In this document: positions 14,887-25,893 of the stretch, one piece after another
Layout: every line of letters starts with the position of its first letter
Numbering within the stretch: position 1 is the first letter of the stretch
Source of the DNA: Cyanobacteriota bacterium
GTDB taxonomy: Bacteria; Cyanobacteriota; Cyanobacteriia; PCC-6307; Cyanobiaceae
Direction: 5' to 3'
Assembly (NCBI GenBank): GCA_026389335.1
Contig: JAPLIB010000019.1
Coordinates: forward strand, 1 to 54,290
Length of the DNA: 54,290 bases
Program-made: the position numbers and the translations under genes
Notes under the pieces: model-generated
The model's database searches: none
Told to the model about the DNA's origin: nothing
Seen by the model: the letters and a program-made list of their open reading frames with translations, nothing else

Positions 14887-15699
14887 ATGTGTGAACTTCT
14901 GGCCCTCAGCGCCAATACCCCCACCGACATGCGCTTTTCCTTCCACGGGCTGACCCGTCGGGGCGGCGCCACCGGCGATCATGCCGACGGCTGGGGTCTG
15001 GCCAGCTTTGATCCAGATGGTTGTGGCGTGCGCCTATATCGGGAAGATGGCCCGGCCGCTTTTTCGCCCATTGCGGCGGAAGTGGCGGCTCTCGAGCTCA
15101 AGGCCCATTGCTCGATTGCCCACATCCGCAAGGCCACTCGCGGCGTGGTGGCCCTGGAGAATTGCCATCCCTTCCACCGGCGCTGGCATGGCCAGGAGTG
15201 GATCTTTGCCCACAATGGTGATCTGGCGGGCAGCTTCGAACTGGAAGCCCCGTTCCAGCCGGAGGGCAGCACCGACAGCGAGGCGGCCTTCTGCTGGCTG
15301 CTGCTGCAGCTCGAGCGGGCCCGGGTGGCTGGGCGCTTGACCCCGGACGACGACTGGGCGATCTTTACCGAGTTGGTGAACGGTGCCGATGGCCTGGCTG
15401 GGCGTGGCATCTTCAATTGTCTGATCAGCAACGGCCTCTGGCTGTTCGCCTACGCCGGCACCAAATTGCATCGGCTCACGCGCCGCGCTCCCTTTCGCAC
15501 CGCCACCCTGGCCGACGACGATCTCACGGTTGATTTCGCCCAGCTGGCGGGCCCGCAGGACGTGGTTTCGATCATCAGCACCGAACCGCTGACCACCGAT
15601 GAATCCTGGTCAAGATTGCAGGTGGGGGAGGCGGTGCTGCTGCAGCGCGGCGAGGTGTTGCACCATCATCTCGGCGCTGTCTCCCCGGCTCCTTCCTGA
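14887..15699 (+). CDS. class II glutamine amidotransferase (YafJ-like)
   Basis: A 270-residue protein starting MCEL, so that Cys2 becomes the N-terminal nucleophile after Met removal. This is the class II (Ntn) glutaminase arrangement. Other family features are GDHADGWGLASF near residue 31, HIRKATRGVVALENCHPF and FAHNGDLAGS around 79-115, and STDSEAAFCWLL near 130. There is no synthase domain attached, so it belongs to the stand-alone YafJ/DUG3-like group, whose members can degrade gamma-glutamyl compounds such as glutathione; the substrate here is unknown. It follows the second sbpA closely. A link to glutathione or sulfur turnover would fit the neighbourhood but is inferred. Confidence 0.85.
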   Translation: MCELLALSANTPTDMRFSFHGLTRRGGATGDHADGWGLASFDPDGCGVRLYREDGPAAFSPIAAEVAALELKAHCSIAHIRKATRGVVALENCHPFHRRWHGQEWIFAHNGDLAGSFELEAPFQPEGSTDSEAAFCWLLLQLERARVAGRLTPDDDWAIFTELVNGADGLAGRGIFNCLISNGLWLFAYAGTKLHRLTRRAPFRTATLADDDLTVDFAQLAGPQDVVSIISTEPLTTDESWSRLQVGEAVLLQRGEVLHHHLGAVSPAPS

Positions 15700-16203
15700 T
15701 CGGGGCTGGCTTGGACGTGCCGGGTGCCCAGAGCCAGGGCCCAGAGCCGGGGCCCAGAGCCAGCGTCTAAGTTCAGAGTGGTTGAGGCCTTGGCGTTCCG
15801 AGCAACGCAACACGGCGTTGTCCGGCAGTTCATCGGCGGCGGCCACGGGCGGCGCGCCAGCGCCGTGGGGATGGAACGCCAACGGCTCCTCCAATCCGTC
15901 ATTTTTATGCTTAATGCCAGAGCAACGCTCAGGCTCATGGTCCCAGTCAAAGTGATAGCCCCATGAATCACTGGCAACTGCCGCCCATGACACCAACCTG
16001 GCGGCCTTGAACAAGGGGTGATGTGGTGGCCATGTCGGCGTGATGTGGCTTCAATCACCTCGCCATGGCTCACTCCCCGAGGAAGATTCATGGGTTCTCA
16101 GCTGTTGCGAGTCAACGTCTCTGGACGGGTGTCGTCGCGCAGCGCTGAGGATGGGTTGCTACCTGGGCTCTGTCCAATGGCGGAGTCCGTTTTTTTTGGG
16201 TGA
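15700..16203. other. 500-base gap, no gene supported
   Basis: No convincing gene lies between the amidotransferase and the rhodanese. Short open frames on both strands have no recognisable content. Near 15720-15770 a short GGGCCCAGAGCC-type sequence recurs three times, making a small degenerate repeat. A short T-run (TTTTTTTT, 16191-16198) precedes the next gene's start but has no clear hairpin. Confidence 0.45.
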
Positions 16204-16722
16204 ATGAGCGATGGTGGTGACCTGCCCCGACTAACCCTGGTAATCAGTGCCTCGGCAATCAGTGCCTCGGCCCTTTTGGATCTGCAGGCTCTCCGCTCCA
16301 GGCCCGCCGCTGAGGATGGGACCACGTTGATCCTGGATGTGCGCTCACCGCGGCAGTTTCTGCGGGGCCATGTGCCAGGCAGTCATTCCATTGCCGCCGC
16401 CAGGTTGGTCAGCACCGAGCTTCCCGACGGCGACCTGATCCTGATCACCGAGCAACCGCAGCAGGCGATCGCCCTGATCGAGCAACTGCACCTCCGCGGC
16501 TATTGCCGTCAGATTCAATATCTGGATGGTGGTTACGTCAGTTTCGAGCGCCAGGGGCTGGGGCTGGAGGCCGTTGAGCCGGTACGCCGCTGCAGCGATG
16601 CCTCGCTGATCATGGCGATGTCGCGGCTGCTGGCCGCCGCTGGCCGTGCTGGTCTGGCCCCTGTGCTTCTGGCGCTGCGGCTGTTGCTGCGACCTCGGCT
16701 CCAGACCAGAGCCCGGGCCTGA
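16204..16722 (+). CDS. rhodanese-like protein lacking active cysteine
   Basis: A 172-residue protein with a rhodanese-type fold in its middle: LILDVRSPRQFLRGHVPGSHSI (about 46-67) is the conserved entry, followed by the strand DLILITEQPQQAIALIEQL. The active-loop cysteine normally found after the ILIT strand (CxxGxR) is replaced by TEQPQQ, so sulfur transfer is unlikely and a binding or regulatory role is more plausible. Near the N-terminus ISASA is duplicated by an exact 15-base tandem repeat (16242-16271). The C-terminal part has a hydrophobic helix (MSRLLAAAGRAGLAPVLLALR) that may bind membrane. metX starts 67 bases after its stop. Confidence 0.7.
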   Translation: MSDGGDLPRLTLVISASAISASALLDLQALRSRPAAEDGTTLILDVRSPRQFLRGHVPGSHSIAAARLVSTELPDGDLILITEQPQQAIALIEQLHLRGYCRQIQYLDGGYVSFERQGLGLEAVEPVRRCSDASLIMAMSRLLAAAGRAGLAPVLLALRLLLRPRLQTRARA

Positions 16723-16789
16723 TCCCTGCAGGCAGCCCAGGAGACCCATGCCAATGGGATCCCTATCCCGTTCCCCAGGCCGCGGGACA

Positions 16790-18010
16790 ATGATGGATAC
16801 AGTCCGCACTTTGATGTCCACCACCGCAGCCGGGCTTCGCCCTGGCGGCTGGCGGCAGGGGGATCCCGCCGGTCAGCGCCTGTTCCTGCGCCCCTTCGGC
16901 GACCAGCCGCTGCTGCTGGAATCGGGGCAGAGCCTGGGGCCGATCACCCTGGCCTGGGAGTGCTGGGGTGAACTCAACTCCCAGCGCAGCAACGCCATCC
17001 TGCTGCTGCATGGCTTCAGTGGCGACAGCCATGCTGCCGGTCCAGCGGGCCCTGGCCATGTCAGCGTCGGCTGGTGGGATGGGCTGATCGGAGCGGGCCG
17101 GGCGCTCGACACCGAGCGCTTCTGCGTGATCTGCTCCAATGTGCTCGGCGGCTGTCAGGGCAGCACCGGACCCGCCAGCCTGGCGGCCGATGGGCGCCCC
17201 TACGGCAGCCGTTTTCCAGCGCTCTCGATGCGTGACCTGGTGGCGGCCGAGCGGGGGCTGGCGGATCAGTTGGGCATCGCCTGCTGGTATGCAGTCATCG
17301 GGGTGTCGATGGGGGGCATGCGTGCCCAGGAATGGGCTGTCGGGTCACCGCAGCGGCTGAAGCGTCTGCTGCTGCTGGCCACGGCCGCCCGTTGCAGTGC
17401 CGAGAACATCGCCCTTCAGCACTGTCAGATCCAGGCCATCACCCAGGATCCCCACTTCTGGGGCGGTGATTACTACGATCAGCCTTCGGGCGGCCCGGGC
17501 CCGGGCCTGGCCCGGGCCCGGGCGCTCGCCCAGCTGAGCTATGGGAGCGAACGGGAGTTGGAGCGGCAAGTGCGCCGCGCGGATGATAGCTCTGGTTCTG
17601 GCAATGGTTCTGGCTCTGGCTCTGGCTCTGGCGGTAGCGATGGGGTTGACGATCAGATCGGCCATGGCGACCGCGAAGCGGCGATCGCCTCCCTGCTCGA
17701 TCGCCAAGGCCAGGAGCTGGTGCAGCGCTTCGATGCCAACAGCTACATCACCCTCACCCGGGCCATGAGTCGCTATGACATCGGCCGTGGGCGCGGCGGG
17801 CTGGCGGCGGCCCTGGCCCGGATCACGGCACGGGTCTGTGTGGTGTCGGTGAGCTCTGATCGCCTGTTTTCCCCCTGCCGGCAACAGGAGCTGGCCGAGG
17901 CGCTTCCGGCAGGCGCCACCTACACCAGTCTCCAGAGCGATCGGGGCCATGACGGCTTCCTGGCGGAACTGGATCAGCTGCGGCCGATCCTGGAGCAGCT
18001 GCTCGGCTGA
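16790..18010 (+). CDS. metX: homoserine O-acetyltransferase MetX
   Basis: A 406-residue alpha/beta-hydrolase that acylates homoserine in methionine synthesis. Its motifs are ILLLHGFSGDSHA (oxyanion region), VIGVSMGGM with the nucleophile Ser173, SSDRLFSP with the acid Asp, and DRGHDGFL with the catalytic His. ATGs at 16790, 16793 and 16814 are all in frame; the first is used but the true start may be 16814. A low-complexity Ser-Gly insert (about residues 265-282) lies in the lid region and is built of six-base repeats of the TCTGGC type. MetX homologues usually lack this, so it is probably a strain-specific slippage expansion in a loop. No metY follows. Acetyl- rather than succinyl-CoA use is assumed from the family. 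Confidence 0.88.
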   Translation: MMDTVRTLMSTTAAGLRPGGWRQGDPAGQRLFLRPFGDQPLLLESGQSLGPITLAWECWGELNSQRSNAILLLHGFSGDSHAAGPAGPGHVSVGWWDGLIGAGRALDTERFCVICSNVLGGCQGSTGPASLAADGRPYGSRFPALSMRDLVAAERGLADQLGIACWYAVIGVSMGGMRAQEWAVGSPQRLKRLLLLATAARCSAENIALQHCQIQAITQDPHFWGGDYYDQPSGGPGPGLARARALAQLSYGSERELERQVRRADDSSGSGNGSGSGSGSGGSDGVDDQIGHGDREAAIASLLDRQGQELVQRFDANSYITLTRAMSRYDIGRGRGGLAAALARITARVCVVSVSSDRLFSPCRQQELAEALPAGATYTSLQSDRGHDGFLAELDQLRPILEQLLG

Positions 18011-18018
18011 ACGGCGTT

Positions 18019-18237
18019 TCAGGGGGCGGGCCCGGCTGGAGCCAGTGCGATCACGGTGCGCTGCAGCCGTTGCAGCCAGTGGTTCAGCCGCGGCAGGGCC
18101 GGATCGCCGCTGGTGGTGCGCACCGCCGCCAGGGCGACGATCACCAGGGGAACGCCTACCAGCAATGGAGACGACAGCAGCCCAATCGCGAGCAGCAACG
18201 TCGGCCCGAGATTGTTAGGCGGCGGTGGGGCGTTCAT
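18019..18237 (-). CDS. small conserved membrane protein
   Basis: A 72-residue protein (MNAPPPPNNLGPTLLLAIGL at the start) with two hydrophobic stretches separated by a short loop: LGPTLLLAIGLLSSPLLVG and PLVIVALAAVRT. The tail is basic. Its end is 9 bases from the metX stop, so the two genes converge. It is divergent from chrA. A gene of this kind next to metX is recalled from other Synechococcus genomes, but the name and function are unknown. The start at 18237 is an ATG; the much longer minus-strand frame upstream of it is antisense to chrA. Confidence 0.6.
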   Translation of the reverse strand: MNAPPPPNNLGPTLLLAIGLLSSPLLVGVPLVIVALAAVRTTSGDPALPRLNHWLQRLQRTVIALAPAGPAP

Positions 18238-18330
18238 GGGTGCTGGCTGGCCGGAGGCAGGCCCTGTCCTACCCAGTTCAGACTGACGACCTTGTGGTTT
18301 GAACCACCCGGCGGTGTGAAGGGGCGGCCG

Positions 18331-19764
18331 ATGATGCGGCTGATGTCGCCAGCTGTGCCCCCAGCCCTTGTTGCTGTGCCGGATGCCACCCCTTCCCTGG
18401 CCGCCGCCGCCCGCTTCTGGCTGAAGCTGGGGCTGGTGAGCTTCGGCGGACCGGCGGGGCAGATCGCCCTGCTGCACAAGGAGTTGGTGCAGCGGCGCCG
18501 CTGGCTTTCGGAGCGGCGTTTTCTGCATGCGCTCAACTACTGCATGCTGCTGCCGGGGCCGGAGGCCACCCAGCTGGCCACCTACCTGGGCTGGTTGATG
18601 CACGGCAACCGCGGTGGCCTGATCGCCGGTGGGCTGTTCCTGCTGCCCTCGGTGCTGCTGTTGCTGGGGCTGTCCTGCCTCTATGCCCTCTGGGGTCAGC
18701 AACCGCTGCTGGTGGCCCTGTTCTGGGCCCTGAAACCGGCGGTGCTGGCGATCGTGGTGCAGGCCGCCTGGCGGCTGGGGCGGCGCACCCTGCACCAGCC
18801 GCTGCTGCTGGCGATCGCCGTCGCCGCCTTCCTCGGCCTGGTCTGGCTGCGGCTGCCCTATCCGCTGCTGGTGGGGGCGGCAGCCCTGACGGGTTGGATC
18901 GGCGGGCGCCTGCGGCCGGCCTGGTTTCAGCGAACGCCAGCCGCGCCGTCGGGCCCAGCCCTCCAGGGCCCTGGCTTCAGTGGCGCGGTTCTCCAGGGCA
19001 CTGACCTTCCTGGTGCTGGCTTCAGTGGTTCTGGCTTCAGTGGCGCCGCCTTGAAGCGGTCGGCCCTCCATGACGACGACACGCCTTCGCCAGCCCATGC
19101 CCTCGTCGATTGGCGCCGGCTGGCGCTCACCCTGCTGCTTTCTGGCCTGGCCCTGGCGTTGCCTTTGGCCGCGTTGAGCTGGCAGGGAGGCGTGGCGGGC
19201 CCCCTGGCGACAATGGCGCGCTTCTTCACCCGGGTGGCGCTGATCAGCTTCGGTGGCGCCTACGCGGTGCTGCCCTACGTGGCCCAGGGGGCGGTGGAAA
19301 CCCACGGCTGGCTCAGCGCCCAGCAGATGCTCGATGGCCTGGCCCTCGGCGAGACCACCCCTGGCCCTTTGATCATGGTGGTGGCGTTTGTGGGCTTCAT
19401 GGGCGGCTGGAACGGCAGTGGCTCTCTGGCCATGGCCCTGCTGGCCGGCCTGGTGGTGGTCTGGTTCACCTTCCTGCCGTCGTTCGTGTTCATCCTGGCC
19501 GGGGCGCCGCTGGTGGAGGCCAGTCGCGAGGATCTACGGCTGGGGCCGCCTTTGATGGCGATCACCGCCGCCGTGGTGGGCGTGGTCGCCAGCCTGGCGC
19601 TGCTGTTCGCCGGGCCGGCGCTGTGGCCCGCTGGCCGGTTTGACCCGGCGGCCCTGGCGATGCTGGCGGCCAGCCTGCTGTTGTTGCTGCGTTGGCAATG
19701 GGGGGTGCTGCGCTTGATCGGTGCGGCGGCCCTGGTGGGGGTGGCGAAGCTGCTGCTCCACTGA
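18331..19764 (+). CDS. chrA: chromate transporter, ChrA family
   Basis: A 477-residue two-domain CHR-family membrane protein. Each half starts with the family signature: FWLKLGLVSFGGPAGQIALL near residue 28 and FFTRVALISFGGAYAVLPYV near 300. The PGPEATQLATYLG motif and its partner TTPGPLIMVVAFVGF follow. About ten membrane helices are expected. Members export chromate or act as chromate/sulfate antiporters. The linker between the halves (about residues 209-245) contains a run of pentapeptide-like repeats not expected in this family (see findings). An AAGGGG ribosome-binding sequence precedes the ATG at 18331; 18334 and 18343 are alternatives. Its location beside metX, TSUP and the sulfate island fits an anion or sulfate-analogue theme. 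Confidence 0.9.
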   Translation: MMRLMSPAVPPALVAVPDATPSLAAAARFWLKLGLVSFGGPAGQIALLHKELVQRRRWLSERRFLHALNYCMLLPGPEATQLATYLGWLMHGNRGGLIAGGLFLLPSVLLLLGLSCLYALWGQQPLLVALFWALKPAVLAIVVQAAWRLGRRTLHQPLLLAIAVAAFLGLVWLRLPYPLLVGAAALTGWIGGRLRPAWFQRTPAAPSGPALQGPGFSGAVLQGTDLPGAGFSGSGFSGAALKRSALHDDDTPSPAHALVDWRRLALTLLLSGLALALPLAALSWQGGVAGPLATMARFFTRVALISFGGAYAVLPYVAQGAVETHGWLSAQQMLDGLALGETTPGPLIMVVAFVGFMGGWNGSGSLAMALLAGLVVVWFTFLPSFVFILAGAPLVEASREDLRLGPPLMAITAAVVGVVASLALLFAGPALWPAGRFDPAALAMLAASLLLLLRWQWGVLRLIGAAALVGVAKLLLH

Positions 19765-19833
19765 ACGGCAGCGGTGCCGGTGGGGCCGCTGAGGCCTGGC
19801 TGTCGTTCGGCGTTGGCGGTTCCACCCTTGGCT

Positions 19834-20601
19834 TCAACGCACGAAATACAGCAGCGAAACCACCAGTCCCACGCTCACCACCACGGCGCGCAGGGTGCCG
19901 GGATTGATGCGGCCGGCCAGGCGACCGCCGAGGGCGCCACCGGCCAGGGCGCTACAGGCCATCACCAGCACCGCCGGCCAGGACAGCTGGCCGGACCCCA
20001 GAAACAGCACGGCCGCCGCCAGGTTGGTGACGAAAGCGATCGCTTGTTTGAGGCCATTCAGCCGGGTGAGGTCGTCGTCCAGGGTCGTGGCCAGCACCGC
20101 CAGCACGATCACACTCAGCCCGGCACCGAAGTAGCCGCCATATATCGCCGCCATAAACACCGGCACGCTGGCCCAGCGCTCCGACGGGCTGCTGCCCTGG
20201 CGTTTGGCGCGCGCCACCACCCAGGTCCGCACCCGTTCCTGGATCGCCAGCAGCACCGTGCCGCTGAGGATCAGCCAGGGCACCAGCTGCTCAAACAGGC
20301 GCGTGTCGGTATGCAGCAGCAGCAGGCCGCCCGCCCATCCCCCCAGGGCGGCCACCGGCAGCAGCTGACGCAGGCGCCGGCCCTGGCCAGCCAGTTGCTG
20401 GCGCTGGGCCAGGGAGGCCCCCAGATAGCCGGGGAACAGGGCCACCGTGTTGGTCACATTCGCCAGCAGTGCCGGCAGCCCCACGGCGGAGAGGGCAGGG
20501 AAACTGATCAGGGAGCCGCCGCCGGCCAGGGCGTTCACCAGGCCCGCAGCCACGGCGGCCAGGGCCAGCCAGAGCAGATCAGTTCCCGTCAGTGTCTCCA
20601 T
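19834..20601 (-). CDS. TSUP-family exporter (TauE/SafE-like)
   Basis: A 255-residue integral membrane protein of the TauE/SafE/TSUP family, with about seven or eight hydrophobic segments. Diagnostic stretches are [15 protein letters not shown] near the start, [15 protein letters not shown] and [19 protein letters not shown] (the second half-repeat). TSUP members move sulfite, sulfonates or other organosulfur anions; the exact substrate cannot be told. The ATG at 20601 is preferred over the in-frame TTG one codon upstream. It converges with chrA, and glcD ends 115 bases upstream on the same strand, so it could be the second gene of a glcD transcript. Confidence 0.85.
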   Translation of the reverse strand: METLTGTDLLWLALAAVAAGLVNALAGGGSLISFPALSAVGLPALLANVTNTVALFPGYLGASLAQRQQLAGQGRRLRQLLPVAALGGWAGGLLLLHTDTRLFEQLVPWLILSGTVLLAIQERVRTWVVARAKRQGSSPSERWASVPVFMAAIYGGYFGAGLSVIVLAVLATTLDDDLTRLNGLKQAIAFVTNLAAAVLFLGSGQLSWPAVLVMACSALAGGALGGRLAGRINPGTLRAVVVSVGLVVSLLYFVR

Positions 20602-20716
20602 CAATCGACCCCGGACCGGACCGGGATCCCCAGCGCCAGGGCAGGCGGATCAGCGATCAGAACAGATTGCCTGCGGATCGACCCAGGATCGCAGGGGCTT
20701 GCCCTGGCCAGCGTTC

Positions 20717-22228
20717 CTAGAACACCTCAAGACCTTCGGCCCCAGGGATTTCAGGGCGGCGTCGCAGCGATTCGGCGCAGCCGGCGGGGGTGGGGAACAG
20801 CTTGCCGGGATTGGCGAGGCCGGCCGGGTCGAAGGCCTGGCGCACCAGGGTCATGGTGGCGAGATCGTCCGGGCTGTACATCCAGTCCATGTAGCAGCGC
20901 TTGTCGATGCCGACGCCGTGTTCGCCGGTGATGCTGCCGCCGGCATCGATGCAGAGCCGCAGGATCTCGGCGCTGAGGGCCTCGACCCGCTCGGCCACCC
21001 CCGGTTCGCCGGCCCGGTAAAGAATCAGGGGATGGAGATTGCCGTCGCCGGCATGGAAGACATTGGCCACCGGCAGGCCATGGCTGGCGCTGAGCCGCTC
21101 GATCGCCGCCAGCACCTGCGGTAGGGAGCCGCGGGGGACCACCCCATCCTGAAGGTAATAGTTGGGGAAGCGGCGACCGAGGGCGGAGATCGCCGATTTG
21201 CGCCCCTTCCAGAGCAGGGCGCGCTGTTCGGCAGCGCGGGCCTCGCGGATCGTGCGGGCACCGGCCTGCCGGCAGAGCTCGGAGGCCAGGCTCACCGCCG
21301 CCGCCACCTCCTGCTCCTGCCCATCCAGCTCGATCAGCAGCACGGCTGCCGCATCGGGCGGATATTCATCGGTGCCGAAGTAGGCGTTGAGCGCCTCGAT
21401 GCAGAGGCGATCCATCATTTCCATACCGGCCGGCAACACCCCCGCCGCCGTCACGGCGGTGACCGCCTCTCCGGCGGCCTCCATCGAGGCGAAATCGGCC
21501 AGCAGCACCGCCACGCTCTCGGGATCGCGCAGCAGTCGCAGGGTGACGGCGGTGGTGATGCCCAGGGTGCCCTCGCTGCCGATGAACACGCCGCGCAGGT
21601 CCAGGCCGGGCATTTCGGCCAGCTCGCCCCCCAGGCTGGTGATCGTGCCGTCGGGCAACACCACCTCCAGCGCCAGCACGTGATTGCTGGTGACGCCGTA
21701 CTTGAGGCAGTGCACGCCGCCGGAGTTTTCGGCCACGTTGCCGCCGATGCTGCAGGCCACCTGGCTGGAGGGATCGGGGGCGTAATAAAAGCCCTGGCCG
21801 CTCACGGCCCGGGTCACCCAGCTGTTGATCACCCCCGGCTGCACGGTGATTCGCCGGTTGGCCAGATCGACGTTGAGGATGGCGCGCATGCGGCTGGTGC
21901 CGATCACTAGGGCCGGGTTTTCGGCCATGGCACCCCCGGAGAGGCCGGTGCCACTACCGCGGGCCACGAACGGAATGCCTTGCTGATGGCAGAGCCGCAC
22001 CACGGCGGCCACCTGCTCGGTCGTTTCCGGCAGCACCACCAGTGGTGGCTGGTACCGGTGCAGGGTGAGGCCGTCGCAGTCGTAGGCCAGCAGCTCCTGA
22101 CGCGCCGCGATCACGGCCCGTTTGGGCAGCAGCCGGCGGCATTGCCCCGCCAGACGCTGCCAGTCGATCGCTGCGCCCTGGGTTGCACCCCCGGACGGGG
22201 CTTTGGAAGCGGCCAGGTTGGCGGCCAT
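20717..22228 (-). CDS. glcD: glycolate oxidase/dehydrogenase FAD subunit GlcD
   Basis: A 503-residue FAD-linked oxidase. The FAD-binding PCMH part includes [17 protein letters not shown] and [33 protein letters not shown] is the end of that domain. The C-terminal cap has [13 protein letters not shown] and [14 protein letters not shown], with the histidines conserved in D-lactate and glycolate oxidases. In cyanobacteria GlcD oxidises glycolate made in photorespiration. The ATG at 22228 (MAANLAASK) is used; the longer upstream frame overlaps hemL on the other strand. GlcE/GlcF-like partners are not in the window. It is divergent from hemL with a very short gap. Confidence 0.9.
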   Translation of the reverse strand: MAANLAASKAPSGGATQGAAIDWQRLAGQCRRLLPKRAVIAARQELLAYDCDGLTLHRYQPPLVVLPETTEQVAAVVRLCHQQGIPFVARGSGTGLSGGAMAENPALVIGTSRMRAILNVDLANRRITVQPGVINSWVTRAVSGQGFYYAPDPSSQVACSIGGNVAENSGGVHCLKYGVTSNHVLALEVVLPDGTITSLGGELAEMPGLDLRGVFIGSEGTLGITTAVTLRLLRDPESVAVLLADFASMEAAGEAVTAVTAAGVLPAGMEMMDRLCIEALNAYFGTDEYPPDAAAVLLIELDGQEQEVAAAVSLASELCRQAGARTIREARAAEQRALLWKGRKSAISALGRRFPNYYLQDGVVPRGSLPQVLAAIERLSASHGLPVANVFHAGDGNLHPLILYRAGEPGVAERVEALSAEILRLCIDAGGSITGEHGVGIDKRCYMDWMYSPDDLATMTLVRQAFDPAGLANPGKLFPTPAGCAESLRRRPEIPGAEGLEVF

Positions 22229-22292
22229 CAACCCACGCCGATGCCACACGAACTTACAGAGCGAAAGCGGATCCGCCCGCTTCTGCGTCAGG

Positions 22293-23656
<1,364 letters not shown>

Positions 23657-23657
<1 letters not shown>

Positions 23658-24913
23658 TGACTGGCATCTTTCGGCTCCAGCGCCGCACCGAGCTGAGCGC
23701 CCGCACCGGGCTCGGTGGCCGCCGGCTGAGCGCTCTCAGCCTGGCGCTGCTGGGTTCAGCCCTGGCCCTGGGCGGCTGCGGTGGGCCCGATCCGGAACAG
23801 CTACCGGTCAACCTCAGCCAGGGGGTGCCGCTGGGGGCGGTGCTGGCCATGAGCGGCAACGCCAATGTCTACGGCCAGGACCAGAACACCGGGTTGAGCC
23901 TGGCTCTGGCGGAGCTGAATGGCAAGGGCGGCATCAATGGCAAGCCCCTGGCCCTCAAGATTGAAGACAGCGGCAGCGATGAACCCGGTGCCAATGCCGC
24001 CTTCACCCTGCAGATCAACCGCGGCGTGCTGGCGCTGATCGGCCCCACCTTGTCCCAGCAGGCCTTCTCCGCCGATCCGATCGCCCAGCGCCGCCGGGTG
24101 CCGGTGGTGGCGCCCTCCAACACCGCCACCGGCATTCCCGAGATCGGCCATTTCATCAGCCGCGTGTCAGCCCAGAGCTCGGTGATCGCGCCGCTGTCGA
24201 TCGCCAGGGCCCTGCAGCTCAACCCCGGCATCCGGCGGGCGGCGGTGTTCTACGCCCAGGACGATGCCTACAGCAGCGCCGAGACGACGATCTTCCAGCA
24301 GGCTCTCACCGCCAAGGGGCTGAAGCCGGTGACAGTGCAGCGCACCCAGCTCAACGACCAGGACTTCCAGACCCAGATCACCGCCGCCCTGCAGCAGAAA
24401 CCGGATCTGGTGGTGCTGTCCCTGCAGGCCGTTGATGGCGGCAACATGATTCGTCAGCTGCGCGAGCTGGGCTACAAGGGCGCGATCGTGGTGGGCAACG
24501 GCATGAACACGCCCAACATTTATCCGATCTGTCAGAAGTACTGCGATGGCATCCTGATCGCCCAGGCCTATAGCCCCGAGTTGAAGTCCCCGGCCAACAG
24601 TGCTTTTCTCCGCCGCTTCCAGGCCAGCCAGGGCGGCGCCATTCCGCCCCAGCTCACGGCCCAGGCCTGGACGGCCCTGCAGGTGCTGGCCGAAGCCCTG
24701 CAACGGCTGGATCGACGCCAATCGCTGCAGCAGCGCAACCTCGCTGAAGCCCGCCAGGCCTTGATGGCTGAAATCCTCTCAGGCACCTATCAGACGCCGC
24801 TGGGGGAGATCCGCTTCACCCCTGAGGGGGAAGTGATCCAGAAGAACTTTTTCGTCGCCCAGGTGCGCATGGACCCCAGTGGCAAGAGCGGGCGCTTTGC
24901 GCTGCTCCCCTGA
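23657..24913 (+). CDS. ABC substrate-binding lipoprotein (LivK-like)
   Basis: A 418-residue periplasmic-binding protein of the branched-chain amino-acid (LivJ/K, type I fold) group. The signal segment ends in LALGGC with lipobox Cys41. The mature part shows VPLGAVLAMSGNANVYGQD, then GINGKPLALKIEDSGSDEPG and PVVAPSNTATGIPE, typical of the ligand-binding cleft. A Ser/Thr pair near the first cleft strand is consistent with amino-acid alpha-carboxylate binding. It is the first gene of the transporter set and overlaps hemL by one base. Ligand options include neutral, branched-chain or other amino acids, or urea-like molecules; the sequence does not decide. Confidence 0.87.
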
Positions 24914-24958
24914 CGGCATGGCCCCTGATGCTGACGGGAGCGGGCGAGGGAGCTGGCG

Positions 24959-25888
24959 ATGGACCTGATCCAGTTGCTGCTCAACGGTCTGTCCCTGGGG
25001 GCCGTGTATGCCCTGTTTGCGCTGGGCTACACGCTGGTGTTTTCCGTGCTGGGGGTGATCAACTTCTCCCACGGCGCGGTCTTCACCCTCGGCGCCTACT
25101 TCACCTATCTGTTGATCGGTGGCCAGGCCGGTGCCAATGGTCTGCTGGCCGGGTTGCAGCTGCCCTTCGCGCTGCCCTTCGCCCTCGCCCTGCCGCTGGC
25201 CGGGCTGGCTTCGGCCCTGGTGGCCCTGCTGATCGAGCGGGTGGCCTTCCGGCCCCTGCGGCGGCGCGGGGCCGATTCCCTGCTGGCCCTGATCTCCAGC
25301 CTGGGGGCCGGGGTGATCCTGGTAAATCTGATCCAGCTGCTGATGGGGGCTGAAAGCTATGCCATCCCCATCGGCACCCTCGGCGCCCTGCCGGCGGCCC
25401 TCAGCCTCGGTGGTGCCCAGGTGCGCACGGTGCAGGTGCTACTGCTGGCGATCTCGGTGCTGTTGCTGGTGGTGCTGAGTGTCTGGCTGGAGGGCAGCCG
25501 CAGCGGCAAGGCCTTGCAGGCCGTCTCCGAGGATCCAGTCACCGCCCAGCTGCTCGGCATCGACAGCGACGCCATGATCCGCCTGGCCTTCGGCATCAGT
25601 GGCTTCCTGGCCGGGGTTTCCGGTGGCTTGGTGGGCCTGAGCGTCAGCATCGCCGGGCCCTACTTCGGCATCAGCTACGGCCTCAAGGCCCTGGGGGTGC
25701 TGGTGCTGGGGGGTCTGGGCAGCGTGCCCGGGGCCATGCTCGGCGGGTTGATCATCGGTCTGGCCGAAGCGTTCGTACCGGCGGCATGGTCTGGTTGGAA
25801 AGATGCCGTGGCCTATGGCTTCCTGTTCCTGATCCTGGTGCTGCGGCCCCAGGGTCTGCTCGGCAAACCGCAGGCAACGAAGGTCTGA
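24959..25888 (+). CDS. livH: branched-chain amino-acid ABC permease LivH
   Basis: A 309-residue permease with about eight hydrophobic segments. The family start LLNGLSLGAVYALFALGYTLVFSVLGVINFSHG is clear (residues 6-38); the conserved loop SEDPVTAQLLGIDSDAMIRLAFGISG and the glycine-rich KALGVLVLGGLGSVPGAMLGG follow in the second half. It starts 45 bases after the binding-protein gene, and livM begins 5 bases after its stop. With LivM it forms the membrane channel of the importer. Confidence 0.92.
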   Translation: MDLIQLLLNGLSLGAVYALFALGYTLVFSVLGVINFSHGAVFTLGAYFTYLLIGGQAGANGLLAGLQLPFALPFALALPLAGLASALVALLIERVAFRPLRRRGADSLLALISSLGAGVILVNLIQLLMGAESYAIPIGTLGALPAALSLGGAQVRTVQVLLLAISVLLLVVLSVWLEGSRSGKALQAVSEDPVTAQLLGIDSDAMIRLAFGISGFLAGVSGGLVGLSVSIAGPYFGISYGLKALGVLVLGGLGSVPGAMLGGLIIGLAEAFVPAAWSGWKDAVAYGFLFLILVLRPQGLLGKPQATKV

Positions 25889-25893
25889 AATTC

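Noticed and set aside
18238-19305. Minus-strand extension of the 72-residue gene at 18019 to 428 codons
   Set aside because: The extension is antisense to chrA; only the last 72 codons look like a membrane protein.
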